64,000 bases of DNA from Cheilinus undulatus (lineage: Eukaryota; Chordata; Actinopteri; Labriformes; Labridae): the NCBI RefSeq assembly GCF_018320785.1, contig NC_054869.1, forward strand, positions 14,270,698 to 14,334,697, written 5' to 3'. A program made the translations under genes and the position numbers. Below the pieces are notes generated by a model that was given only the letters and a program-made list of their open reading frames with translations, was not told the DNA's origin and did no database searches. Position 1 is the first letter of the stretch; every line of letters starts with the position of its first letter. This document shows, piece by piece, positions 1-13,899 of this stretch.

Positions 1-1000
1 TAAATAAAGTAAACCTTTTTTATAGCGTTAATATCCCTGGTGTGCAAAATGAAACCCATTCAAACATCTTCTTTTGATCTATACACCATTAAGGCATGAA
101 TCATGCATTTTCTGGTTTCTGGGCTTCATTTGAGAGTTGGGGCTTTACATTTGCACCTGGACCATTTTTTTCACCCCATGACGTCACTTTTACCATATAT
201 GGGCGAGGGCAGGAAATACGTATTTTTTCCACCAGATTTCAGTGTTATACTGCCCTTTGCTCCCCTTCTCACTAACGCTGTGAGGTTTTCTTTAAGTGCA
301 GACCAGCATGTGAGTCTGTGAGTGTCTCTGTGCAGTAATCGAAAATAAGTTATCTAATTTTCATGTAGTAACTTGCAACAAATAATTTTTTGTGTATTTT
401 GCTTCTAAAAATGCAGTGACATCATCAATGAAACATGGCATTTAAAGGGTTAAAAAAATTAAAATGAATGACTATTTGACATTTATGATTAGGGCTGACC
501 TTAAATGAAAAAAATATAATTCAGTAACAGTAAAACAATTTTGAAATGTGTGATATTTATAACATGATTTAAGGGTGTGCATTTTTTACGCAGAAGGGTG
601 AAAAACGTGAGTATTTTAAAATAATTAACCTCACAAAAAAAAATAATAATGCATTTTAACCAATGTTGCTACTAATCAATGACATATGCCAGGCTGCAAT
701 CATCCATAAATAATTTATTCACTTTTAGTGTAGTATCTGCAAAAAAATTTACTTGTGTTTTTTTTTTTTTATAATTAAAGTAATTAAAGGGTTAAAAGAT
801 ATGACAATTATTGAGTATTTGGTATTTTTGTTAATGGTACAAGTTGATGAAACAAGGAAAAAAATAAACAATTAAAAATAAACTAATATAACTTTTTTAT
901 TTATAGTAATAACCCCCTGTGCATTTTTTGCACACTAGGAGGACAATGAGGCAGCAATTTGTAGGGATACCAGAGGGTTAAACACTTCTATATGTATCAT
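1..1000. other. AT-rich non-coding stretch, possible old repeat
   Basis: No coding exon is visible. The stretch is strongly AT-rich. The phrase GTGCATTTTTTGCACAC near 920 and the phrase TGGTGTGCAAAATG near 40 look like the two ends of one inverted-repeat element, and GGGTTAA motifs recur (about 448, 790 and 976). I cannot place exact boundaries, and the left end may lie outside the window. Confidence 0.25.
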
Positions 1001-1119
1001 TACACTGGGTCTAGATTGATGTTTATAAAGAAATCTTTTGGTTCTCTCAAACACAGAATGATGGTAACTGAATAAGAGGGATGGAGTGTAATGTTAAATT
1101 GTTAAACTCCTAACTGTAA

Positions 1120-1224
1120 TGGTCTCCTCCTCATCTCTCTCTACACTCTCTTAACTTGTTTTTATCTGTAAAGTGACCTTTAATGTTAAGACAGGCGCTT
1201 ATAAATAAAATTTATTATTATTAC
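1120..1224 (+). mobile_element. L2-type LINE 3' tail
   Basis: The sequence runs GTAAAGTGACC...GGCGCTTATAAATAAA followed by ATTTATTATTATTAC. A phrase of the form 'GCGCTATATAAATAAA' followed by an ATT/TTA microsatellite is the recognisable 3' end of teleost L2-type LINEs. Only the 3' tail is present, as expected of a 5'-truncated insertion. The clade assignment is from memory of the tail. Confidence 0.55.
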
Positions 1225-4000
1225 ACACTGTCTGTCTCATATTGAACCTGTACTTTAAACACAGACTCGTTAACAAAAAACAGGACCTACAATATCAGTG
1301 AAGTGAAATGCTTCACTTTATGAGGGAAACTTTAAGCAGAAGTTACAGAGGAAGCTAAACGCGCTGTTATTTCACTGACCGTACACTGACAGTGGTGGTC
1401 AGTGGTTAATTAGCGAATCAGTGAAAAACAGAGGGGGGGAGAGGGAAAGATAAAGTGAACGAGGATGGAGAATTATGATGACTGATACTCATATTAACAT
1501 GGTATAGCCTACAGGCCTTCATAAAAACACACAAGTCCGACCAAAGTCTAAAATCTTTGGGGTACGGGTGCAAGCCAAGTTTCAAGTCACAGGTTTTCAC
1601 CTGGCACAGTCACACCTCACCCTCTTTATGACTCTCTGGTGCAATGAGGTGAAAGAAAAAAGTCATTGCACTAGTGATCTTGAAACCTGTCTGCTATTTG
1701 GCAATGACAGAAATTTCTGGTGCATCAGGTGCAGCCAGTGGTTTGCAGTGAAGTACTTCAGGTAGAGTCATTCCATACATTTTCATGTGCTCTACATGCT
1801 ACTTGCTACGTGAGAATGGGGTCTGAGTTCACAAACAGCAATTAAAAGTGGATTATTAGCTGCACTTACATGCAGACATTTCTCTGAAAACATGAATCAA
1901 AGCCTTGCCATTGTTGGGTGACTGCCAACAGATCCCTGGATTGTATTACAGTCAACATGTTTCACTCTTACTCCACTCAGACTTAACCTGCCAACAGTCG
2001 GTGCCCGATGAAATGCCAGAGGATAATACCATTTTACCACAAACAGAAATCTGAGTATTTCCAATGTCAAAATCTGGTCCCTAACCAAGAGATTCTCTAT
2101 CTTTATACAGAATTTGTAAATAAAGATTAACTCAGTGGCAGTGCACATGCTTTTATAGACTGCTGCAGTGATCTCGGCCTGTGCCGCCTTGGCCCTCCTT
2201 TGCATAGTTGAGCTTGAAGCAACAAAAAAACAAGAGGCATTTTACTGAGCCACAGCCTATTTGATTCATGGCAACCCCCCTAACCACACAACTATTGCTG
2301 TGGATAATGGAGAAAGCAATGGGATTTGTAGTAAAAGCACTTTGCATCCTCACTGAAATAAAGCATCCATGTCTTCCAGAGCCTCAGCAGCTTGGCCCAT
2401 CTCAGTGAGTGAACGCAGATGGGAGAGATGCCCAGCAGTGGAAAACTGGGAATAAACTGGCTTAATGAAAGCATCATGGCACAGTGAAAAGCCAGTCTAA
2501 GCCGTCAGTGAGAATGTCCCGCGGGTAGGAAGATGGGCTGGTGTGCGTGCTGGGGGCTGGAAGCTTGCCTAGATCCAGGAGCTCTGTTGGCCCTCTGCGG
2601 GCTTATGGTAGACCACTCTCTCACTACACAGTACCTCCTGGGAACAACCAGAAAGCTGATATGCCATGTTACAGGTTAGCCCACAATGTCCTTAGTACCA
2701 TATCAGGAAAAACTACATGCTTTGATGAGAATGGGAGAGGTCCAGTCTTGTTTCTCTTGTGTGGAGTTACATCTACATTCAGTGTCCTTGACAGTGTCAG
2801 GAAGAGAAAGGCTGGGAAGATTCATTTTCTATTTTTTTTTTACAGAATGGCTTGACAGTTGTGATTTTTTATGGTATGACTAACGTTTATTATTGGCTGT
2901 TTAGGAAGAATTTAAACTAATCAATATATCTTGCCTTGTAAAGGTCATGCAATTACCGCCTACCATTTATTATCATTATAAAATCTTGGACTTATTTCAA
3001 AGATAATGCCTCAGGGTGTTTTTTCCCATGCTTGAGTATTGGATGGTTAGTCACACTTTGTTGCAGCTGACTGTCTTAATTGGTGAAGAACATGAAATCT
3101 TCAGTTTCTGATTTAACTAATTTGTATGTTTTATAGTTGCAGTTATAAATATTTGCAAAAGATCAGTGGTTGAAATTTTCATGTGAAAGGCCAGTCAGCT
3201 ATGAATCCATCATTGCCAACTCTGAAGTTTCCTTTCAAATCGGTGGTGCTGTGTAGCATCTTTGAGCTCTTTGTTTTTGTGTTGTGACCTGAAGCGTAAC
3301 TGTTTTGGTTTAGTGTCAGCACTCTCACCAAACTTGTGTCCATGTTTTCTGTGGAAAAGAAAACTCTGAAAAATCAACTCTCTATTATCCATCTTGCACC
3401 AACGGCAGATGAACAGACAGCAGATGAACACTGTCAAACACTTGTTGGTTAAAAATCAAGAAAAACTGAGACTGATGACTGCGCCTGTTGATCCCTTGTC
3501 AGGCTAATATTAGTGCTTTTTGTATTTTATCTTATTCATATATATTTTTAATGTTTGGACTTCCCTGTAGCATTTATAAGAAGTGTTGTTAAGGAAGTCT
3601 TGTTTTCTAAAAGCAGCAACCTCTGTTGAAAGAAAACGAGGGCAATGGAGCAGTGTAAGTCACTGTTATTTTAAGTGTCTATTTACAACAACTGTATGAA
3701 AGATGATTTTTTTATACACATCCCTCATTTTTATGATGAGGGGTATAAAGATAGACATCGCAACTCCATCACCTCTTGTTGCATGACAGTGAAGCCAAAA
3801 TACCATCGCTACGGGAGGTAAAATATTTGTTTTTTTTTTTGTGACAGTCTGCACTGTAATGGTGCTCAGTCAGAGTACTGACTGTCTGAGTACTGACTTT
3901 AAAAAGAAAGGTGAAGTAAAGCTTCCACTTGATTCATTGTTCTTAGCTCAGTGTTCATACTGAGTGGACAGCACTTCCATTAAGCTTCACATGATCTCCT
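1225..4000. other. Intergenic, no recognised feature
   Basis: Only short open frames (up to about 104 codons, 2541-2855) occur. They lack family resemblance, splice context or codon bias, and I could not assign a repeat family. Confidence 0.4.
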
Positions 4001-4004
4001 CCTT

Positions 4005-4350
4005 CTTAGCCCTGCCACCATGTTGAGGAAAAGAGATTTTCCTGCCCAATCAGGGACACTGTAAGTAGAGGCACAGTGGTGGGGTTTATCACATTAGTAC
4101 AAATGAAAGAGGACCAATGGATTTTTCAAGTTTGAGATAAGATTATGTCTGTTCCAAAATACTATAGAAATATGAATAAGTCAACTCCAAATCAACTTTG
4201 GGCTGCATATCTGAATGAAGATCAGTTCTTAAAACAGCTGCAGTTCGTCATAACACCGAGCCATGGGAGGGGGAGGAGATGAAGTGGGACACTGAAGGAC
4301 AGATTTGTGTTGGTCTAAGAGATGGGTGTTCAGGTGTTACATCAGATTTC
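4005..4350 (+). repeat. Uncharacterised interspersed repeat, copy 1
   Basis: This segment aligns by eye in the same orientation with 31,615-31,955. Shared landmarks in the same order are CCTGC(C/T)ACCATGTTG, the CCTGCCCA phrase, GAGGCA(C/T)A, GTACAA followed by AAAGAG, TTTTTCAA/CTTTTCAAA, ATCAACT followed by CATAT, a GGGGGAGGAG run and GAGA(T)GGGTGTTCAGGTGTTA/GAGACAGGTGTTA. Divergence is high, so the copies are old. The family is unknown to me. Confidence 0.5.
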
Positions 4351-5275
4351 ACTTACTCCTGTGTGCACACTGAGTCTGTTTTTTCGTCCAAATTTCTTAC
4401 ACATTAAAAAAGGAAATCGAGATTATCTTGCTCTAATCATGTTTGCACGCTGATGCTGAAATTTTTCATTTTATGCAAAATTATGCATCAATCCAAGTCA
4501 TTTAAATAGGTGACTGATGATTCAGATCAGCGCCTCCTCCTTCATTCTCTCTTTCTCACCCCCATCTAACCCCTCCCCTCTCTCGCTCTGCTCCTGCTCC
4601 AAAACCTCACTTTAAACACTGTAGTTAGCTGGTGTATTAGGTGGATCTCAACCGTGGTAATATAACAGATAAGGGTATACATTTGTGTCCTACTCAGGGG
4701 TCATAACAGAGACTGGTTGCTCCCCATCTCTCCAACTTGGCTGAGCGCTATGACGCATGAGCATTTGCTGTATGAAGCTCTCCATCAGGATGGATGGATC
4801 CAGTGGAATTTTAAAGGAGTGACGGAGCTGAAGACTCGGAATACAAAACATTTTGCCACATTCTATGAATTTTCATAGTGAAGGCAAATAACACATGGGA
4901 CTCAGCGTGCAAGGCTCAAGGGCGTGATGTTTTTTTGGATTACCTATCTGAAAAAAAATGCATCCGAAAGTAATGGACCCAGTGTGCACAGACCTTAAGT
5001 GTTAGTATTGCTAATCCATTGGCCACAAGGAGCGGCATCATTGGACAGAGCTAACACTTGTGATATTTTGCACCATTTTCTGTTATCAAATAACGGATTT
5101 GATGAACAAAAGCAGCTTAATGATAACTAGCTTACATGGTGCATCATCTACATTAATTATCATATTTAGATTAAGACTGAACATTTCTTGACACGTTTTA
5201 ATTCAAGTGTTTGCCCCATGGTCCATCTGCTCTTGTGGGGGAGGCATAATGGAGTTTAAGGATTAAGAAGACCAT
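4351..5275. other. Intergenic with a pyrimidine-rich patch
   Basis: A C/T-rich tract runs from about 4536 to 4600 (TTCATTCTCTCTTTCTCACC and onward). There is no open frame of note and no recognisable repeat boundary. Confidence 0.3.
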
Positions 5276-5345
5276 GTAAGATAAGATGAGATAAGATAAG
5301 ATAATGCTTTATTGATACCCAGAGGGGAAATTCTGGGATGCAGCA
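5276..5345 (-). mobile_element. LINE 3' tail with GATAA-type microsatellite
   Basis: On the minus strand the sequence reads GAATTTCCCCTCTGGG...ATCAATAAAG followed by (TTATC)n repeats at about 5276-5304. 'Fits between CCCC and GGG, then ATCAATAAAG, then a short tandem tail' is the hallmark 3' end of teleost Rex/RTE-like LINEs. The adjacent sequence to about 5420 may be the rest of this 5'-truncated copy. Confidence 0.6.
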
Positions 5346-5429
5346 ATACAACAAAGGAGAAAGGTAGTAAAAATACAATAGAATTGAACAACATAGATGA
5401 ACAAAGGCTAAATAAGGAATTAAAAATAA

Positions 5430-7080
5430 GAGAAAGTAGGTATATACAAATAACATTCTTTGCATGCAAAAGCAATTAATAGCATGTCCAGTGGAAAAAG
5501 AAAATTAACATCTGGATGTCTGAGCCCGCAGTCATTGACTTAGGTGTGCTTGTTTTTGAGTGGGTTTTAACCTTTTCTCATTGACTTTTATCCCTGTGAC
5601 TATAAATAGTCTTTCAATAGATGCTATTTTTTCTATTGCACAGGGTGACGGCCACCTTCATGACGAAGTTATGCTCTGCAAGGCTATGGTGCACAATAAC
5701 AGCTATTCACTACTTACTGCTGTCTCTGTTTCACAAGTTTCTTGCTCATCAACTTGCGTCATCATCCATTTGTATCAAAGAATTTCATTGTTCAGCACAT
5801 GCAGGCTGTTTTTCAAATTCTGTCAGCTGTATTAAACATGTATGGCTAAAGTTTTTCCAGTAAACACGCTTTATGAACCTTAAACTGTCTCCACCATTAG
5901 TACATTTATTCAAAAAATAACACACCTAGGTAACATTCATAACATTCATATTACACATAAAATTCAATCTGATATGTCATACAGACACATCAGTCATATA
6001 TATCAACAGTTTCTGAACCTGGGGTGTAGTGTTGGCAATATTAATAAAAAGCATCTGCTGATGTTGAAGTCATATGAAAGAACCAATGTTTGGAGTATTG
6101 TCCTCTTGTGAAAGGGTGAAGTTTGATCAGCTAAATCAAAAATGGTGCAGATTTTATGTTTGCACGAGCCAATATTTCTATTAAAAGCAACGTTTAAGCT
6201 AAATCAGCTAGAATTCAGAAATATAAAGGCTGTGTCTGTGGACAGTATCGGGAGTTTTCTCTTTTCAGTGTCAGTGTAAACCCTTAAAACTTGCTTCCAA
6301 ATATCCTTGTGTATTTTTCTACAACTGACAAAGTTAGGCTGCCACGCATTTTCCACTGATCCATCAAAACCTGAATCAAAGCGTGAGAGCTATGGAAGAG
6401 CAAACAAGGCAGGGCTGGGTCACAGTGTCTGTTCTCCGACTCTTTTTACCACAGAGCGGATATTAACCCTAAAATAGAAGATAAGTCAGATGAATTAAAA
6501 GGTGGCACAAAGGGAGAAGATCCACTCAGGAAAGACACGCTCAGCTTTTTTCATCTTATCACTCATCTCTGCCAAATCAATTTCTCTTGGATGAGATTGA
6601 TAACCTTTGTTGAAGCAGAGTAATATTTTCCAGGGTGTTAAATGATTCATCCTCTCCTCACTATATCTCATGCATGATGCTGAAAGTTGTTTAGGTACGT
6701 ATCACTTCTGTCCTTCAGAGTTTGGATTGTGGACAGTATTGATAGATTTCTTTGGAATGTTATGGAGGAAAAAAAAGTTCAAGTGGCAAACATTCTGGTG
6801 AAAATATATCAAGCCCCATGTTTCCTTTGAGTTATGTTTGTTTCTCAACCTTATGGAAAAAGTCTAAAGCAGCTAGTTCATCATTCATTTTTGAAATGCT
6901 GCACACAAGTTGTTTTAAACTACAATATTTTGAGTGATTTAGCATAATATGAGCTTGAACTTTCAGGGTTAATCCAGCTGAATATACTTGGTAAGAATAA
7001 TAAAAAGTAAGAACATAAATGGCACACAGAGGTATAACCTCTTCAGTCACAGCTCTGGCTTGATGACTCACAACAGCTAC
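5430..7080. other. Intergenic, no recognised feature
   Basis: Short open frames only. No exon, RNA gene or bounded repeat was recognised. Confidence 0.35.
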
Positions 7081-7083
7081 TAG

Positions 7084-8558
<1,475 letters not shown>

Positions 8559-8872
8559 TGTGCAGGTTGGGAATACAAAAAACCCTACATCCACCAGTTT
8601 TGGTTGGCCAAGGGATCAAAACTGATACCAATATTGTTAGATTTTTATCTAGTATTGGACTAGAATTCAAAATTCCAATCAGCATGCATGTTTACGATGT
8701 TCGTCATCGTAAACAAAGAGGTTAAGCAAGTCGCCTTGTGCTAATATGCACTAAACACAACATACACTTTGAGCTGAAGGGAATGTCTTCATCTTTTCAA
8801 ATATTTCATCATTATTTGAAATCATTTTGACAAATTACTCTTGACTTGATATTCCTGTAATTTTATTATCGC

Positions 8873-9243
8873 TGGGGATGAACTGATGCATTGGTTTAAC
8901 ATTGGTGTCAGCCAATATCAGCCCATTTGACAAGCATTGGTCATCGGCATGAACCAAGGTCAGTAGCAGATTTTTATCTCTTATGTCATATCAGTATTAT
9001 GCTGCCATCCATTATACCTAACTGCTGATTTAGAGAAGAGATTTGTTGTTTGACAACAAAACAACCTGTTGGACAAAGACTGATCAGTTTTCATGGTCAA
9101 ACATGAGAGAAACTGATGGCATTGTGGGAGGACTAGACCAAAAGAAGTGTTGAAAAAAGCATTGGTATCAGCCACTAGAGACATTGTTATTTTAACCAAC
9201 TGTATTGAAATCAGCCCTGATTTTTACAATTGGTGCATCTCTA
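8873..9243. mobile_element. Short hAT-like non-autonomous element
   Basis: The right end CATCTCTA pairs with the left end TGGGGATG as degenerate inverted termini. The 8 bases outside each end are ATTATCGC (8865-8872) and ATTATCAA (9244-9251), a 6/8 match consistent with an old 8-bp hAT target duplication. The interior has recurring TTGGTnTCAGCC phrases and no transposase. Confidence 0.5.
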
Positions 9244-9251
9244 ATTATCAA

Positions 9252-12200
9252 TCCAAAAGCTACTGAGCAATTTGTTCCTAAGCTGAAGAGGTGGACCAAC
9301 TCACATTCTCTGGGCTAGAGATGTTAAATGATATAGTAAGAGCGGGTGACAAGAACGTTCCAATACGTTTAGCTGAAAAAAAAAAAAAAAGCCATTATCA
9401 GTGACAATTCATTGTTTAGAGACTGATCATCTAGCTGTATGTACCATGCCCTGATCACAGACTTTAAACCAGTCCAGAAGATTTGACACATATTTACAAT
9501 ATCTTTCTGTCTCTTCATTAGACCAGTTTTGGAAAGTTTGAAACTGGTTTACTCTAAACTGTCCACAATCATTAAACCACAAAGAAGAGGAGCACGAAAG
9601 TCCTGCTGAAGGTATTTACTTGCGTGGCTGGTGTCTATTTGTGAGTCAAAGGGAAAGTAAATGAGAGCTGTTTTTATGACTCCTTTTCTGTAGCACTTTG
9701 GTCCTGTGGGTTTATATAACTTTGGAGCACAAACCACATCGAACACTTTCAGTGAGTGGGACGAATAACGAAAACAAGAGGGGTCCTTGTAACCTTTTCA
9801 TGTGAGCATTCTTGGCAAATCTGAGTTCATGTCCCTGAGACATTTTAAGTTTCAGCCGCCCAGTTGGAGAGCTCTTGAAAGGATGATGCACACTCTAAAT
9901 TTAGTATGAGATGTGTTGGACAAGAAATAAACATGTGCACATAGCTTAATTGCTGAAGTTCCCATAAAAGATTGAAAAAATTAACTAATTTGATAAATAA
10001 CTTACATTTAATACCCATGGTTAATTATCAGAGTTCAACAGACTCAACCAGTTCTGTTCACTCTGTTCTCTCCTGGTGTTTGTTACTGAGTGAGGGAGTG
10101 TTTGCATTCTTGTCTTGTATGACAGATAAACCCGCTTTGCTTGCATGAAAAGCAGGACTGGAGAATGGCTTTGTGCACAGTGGGGAATGCATAAACCACA
10201 TTTGTGTCTGCAAATGTCCTCACTGGACCTCGGCAACGTCCCTGCTGTTTCGAGATGTAATGGTTTGCACTCATAGCTGGCAGCATGACAATCATTGGCA
10301 ATCATTCAGGTTATATTTGATTTAAAGCGAGTTTGCTTCATATTATTTAGATCTGGCTGTGCTTGTTTAGAGGCTTTGCTTTTATGGTGGAATTACAAAG
10401 TTTTTCTTACTGCTTTATGATAGCCATCTCTTTATCAGTAGTGTCAAACATTTTGATATTCTTTCACAAAAACTGCTTTTTTGAAGGGTGCAGACAGACA
10501 TTACAGCAGTAAGATCTGATTCCTCATTTGAGAAGTGAAGGGGTTCACATGGACTTATTGAAATGCTTGAATCTGTAAAAAAAAAAGAAAGGGTTGAAAC
10601 CCAATCTTGTTATGTTAACCTATGTCACATAAACCTCACTTAGGAGAGATGAGAGACAGAGGGAGGAGAATATTCATCCTTTTTTGTTAGTCTCTATAGA
10701 GAAACTGTTTGTACAACTGTTAAAAGGACTAAAGTGAAGGCTAAAGTGAAGGATTTAATTCAAGGCTTTTGATTCGTGGCCCAGGCACAATCACATTTTA
10801 AGCTTGGCTTTCTCTAAAGTGGTTTCAACTGAGTAAAGAAATGAAGATTTTACAGAGTCTGTCAGTTTCTCTAATTTTTTCAGTCATTCTCTATTCATGA
10901 CTAATTTAGTACAGAAAGAATAACAGTTAACATTCTATTCTATTTTTGTACTTTTTGTGCATTTGAAAGAGGAGCACAAGGTTATTTTCTTGTATTTCTT
11001 CATCTTCTATCCTCCTCTCCTTCCCAAAGTGCACTGACTGGGAAGAAACTGCATTTTCAAAGGAGTTTTTATTAAAACGTGTTCAATTTCGAGACAGCAG
11101 TTTTATGTGGAAAAGGAGAGGCGTGCGTTTAGTAACACGTCCAACAACTCTGGCGGTGACTTTGTTGGGGGCGAATATTTTCCATTAAGAAATTCATGAG
11201 CTCGTAAACAGCTCAGGTCCTGGGAAGCATGGTTACATCTGGGATGATTACTAGCCTGTTTGGAGAAATACCACTCACTTTGTTTTCATTGACATACCCT
11301 TCTCTGTTTTCCTGCACAAGAGTAGCTCCCGGCTAACTTTGCAATAATTCCTGTTGGAAACTCTGTGCAGGATCCTGGCCTGGTATTCACCTCTGCTTCA
11401 ACATTTTTGCCTTTTTTCTTCAGTAGGTTATAGATTAGCTAAGTGTTACTGCATGTTAGCGTGTTCTCATTTGTCTCTCTTTTTCTGTGCTTGGCAGCAT
11501 TTGGCTGTGTGAGCGTGCAGGTGCACACAGAGCCGTGTTCTGGTGAAGATGAGTCAGTACAGAGTCACTTAGCTGCTTTATAGAGGATGTTTGTAAACTT
11601 TAAAGGGCCACCTGTGAGCAGCCATAAAGCGGCCATTGTGCCAACCGTGTGCGAGCTGAGTCACATCATTCTGCCATGCTAGCCTTGCAGTTTTCATGTC
11701 TTCCTCTCCGGCTGAAGATGTTTGAGGTGACTCTGCTGACTTAACAGAATGAAGTTCCCTCATCTGTGGATGACCTCTGATCGGCTCGCACGCAATAGAT
11801 TTTAAGTTTTAAATGTAAAAAAGCACTTAAGAATTTAGAGTTCAATGAAGAATACTTAGATCAGAGCTTGTTAAAACCACAGAAAGCAAATGAGCAAAAA
11901 GAACAAGAGTGGTCTAGTAAAATTTTAGTACTACTTTAGTACTACAGGGGTTATATTAGCTTCATGCTTACAGGCTGAAGTTGAAGTGATGACTAAAACT
12001 GGTGTTTATACATTAGAAAATAAATCTATAAAGCATGATAACGTAAGCCTATACTTCATATCCAAAATACTTCAGCATTGCAAAGTAATAAGTTATTCTG
12101 GTGGATATTTTATACCATATTTTACTTATCCTGTAATGCCTTTAATTGGGTGTAAAAGTCTGGCATTCATTTTCTGTTCCTCCATCGCCTTGTGAGGTTT

Positions 12201-13694
12201 TCAAATTAACCTTCCTGGAAAGTATTGGATATTTTGCTAAATATGAGGCCTGCTGTTACTCACTTTAGTGCCTCTTGTACACTTTATTTGTGTGTTGTGG
12301 AAAGTCTGGCTTTCATGATCCAGCACAAAGTGAATTCTTGAAAAAAAATAGAAGAAGAGGGAAGGAAAGCAACATATTTGAAGGTGGAAAATAAAAAGTA
12401 GCAGCAAAGCCACATTTTTTATGAAACAGTCAACATGCCAACTAAATGACAAAGTATTTTATTGTTGCAATAGTGATAAATGTGCACAAATACCAAGAAG
12501 TTTTGAATGACTGCCCTCTCGACATCCAGGATCATTAACATCAACTATTCGCATCTTGAATGGGAAGCTGGGCAGCTTCCTGTTCACTTGACTTCATTTC
12601 CTCCTGTTGCTGTTACGGTATTGTTTACGTGCTGTTTCTTCCTCTGCAAGTCTATCCATCACGAACACTTCAAACAACTTGCCCCTCAGTCTCAACTCAA
12701 TAGTCTTTCCCTTTCACACTTAAGTTGGTTCCCATGTGTTTGCAAAAGCTGTTCAATCCTCACTTGCTCATACTGGGACTCATCAGCGTCCCCGAGACTC
12801 CATCTCTCCGGCCTTCTCAGGATGCACAGCTGCTTTTCCTGCGCTCCACTTGCTGGAACGTCTATTTTTGTGCTGATAATATTAGCTACATCCCCTGTTT
12901 ACTCAACGCTGAAAACTGAACCATTGTATTTGGAGCAGTCAGGGTCCCTGGTGGCTCAGAGTCACGGTTACATGCAGTGTAAAGGGCGTAGGATTCCCTC
13001 AAAGATGAAGGATAACACTGTCCTACCTGAACAGTGACTCAAGGGGTGGAGAGAGAAACTGCAGAGAGGGAATGAGATCCGTGAGAAATGTGATGTGACA
13101 GTGTTATGTCCCCTAAAATGATTAAAAACAACAAATTAGCTTCTGAACATAGAGTTAACGTCTATGTAATTTGTAAATGCTTATAAATTAGAAATAAAAT
13201 GCATGCTTTACTCTTTTTAAGTGACTGTTATCTCACAAAAAGATTGTAGTAAAACTTTGATTTCTTCCCCATATAGTTTTGTCAAATTGTTTTAAATTGC
13301 TATCAGTTTCTAAGTGTATTGCGAGTAGAGATGCACTGATGTTGAAAATTATGGCCAATACTGATACTGATGTATGAAATAACTTTAAGCCAATTACTCT
13401 TTACATTTTCTCTCATGTTTGACCACAACTAGAGATGCATCAATGACGCTTTTGTCAGGCCAAGCACTAGTACCTTTATCTCACTGATACCAGGTACAAA
13501 CATGAAAGTCGGTAAATTTTATTTTAAGTACCACTTTTCATGGACATAAGTCACAAAGTTTTTTTACCATGACAATATCTAGAGAATATGAAAACAGGAA
13601 CATTGATCAGCACAATAGGGATAGTACCAAGACAGAAAACACAATAGCAAAAAATAAAGAGAGGCTGTCTCATTAGAGCATAAAACATAGTTAC
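9252..13694. other. Long intergenic stretch, no recognised gene
   Basis: The longest open frame, 12507-13037 (176 codons, plus), has no domain, low-complexity-free family phrase or splice signals that I recognise, and its Cys/Ser/Leu-rich composition is typical of chance frames in C/T-rich DNA. A poly-A run lies at about 9377-9391. No bounded repeats were identified. Confidence 0.35.
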
Positions 13695-13890
13695 CTTATA
13701 CTGTAAACAATAAGATTTATACATATTAAAAGGATAAATGCCTGTCTTAACAGGTGAGTCTTTATCTGGCACTTAAAGCCTTTAACAGATTTTGCAGAGT
13801 GCAACAACAGGGGCAGATCACTCCAAGGTTCATCTTGAGTCTTTAGGTGTGTGCAAGGAAATGGACAGTAACTGGAGTGTTTGACCAAAG
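13695..13890 (-). pseudogene. LINE ORF2 C-terminal remnant
   Basis: The minus-strand frame contains WSDLPLLLHSAKSVKGFKCQ followed by IKTHLLRQAF. The pattern 'W-(N/S)-x-LP-x-x-x-(K/R)S-x-x-x-FK-x-x-(L/I)KTHL(F/L)' is the usual C-terminal end of teleost L2/Rex-type ORF2 proteins. The frame is short and stands alone, so it is a fossil fragment. Confidence 0.5.
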
Positions 13891-13899
13891 GGGGCAGGG

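Noticed and set aside
12507..13037. Plus-strand open frame of 176 codons
   Set aside because: No recognisable domain, no exon-like boundaries, and Cys/Ser/Leu-rich composition expected from C/T-rich DNA. The start lacks supporting context.
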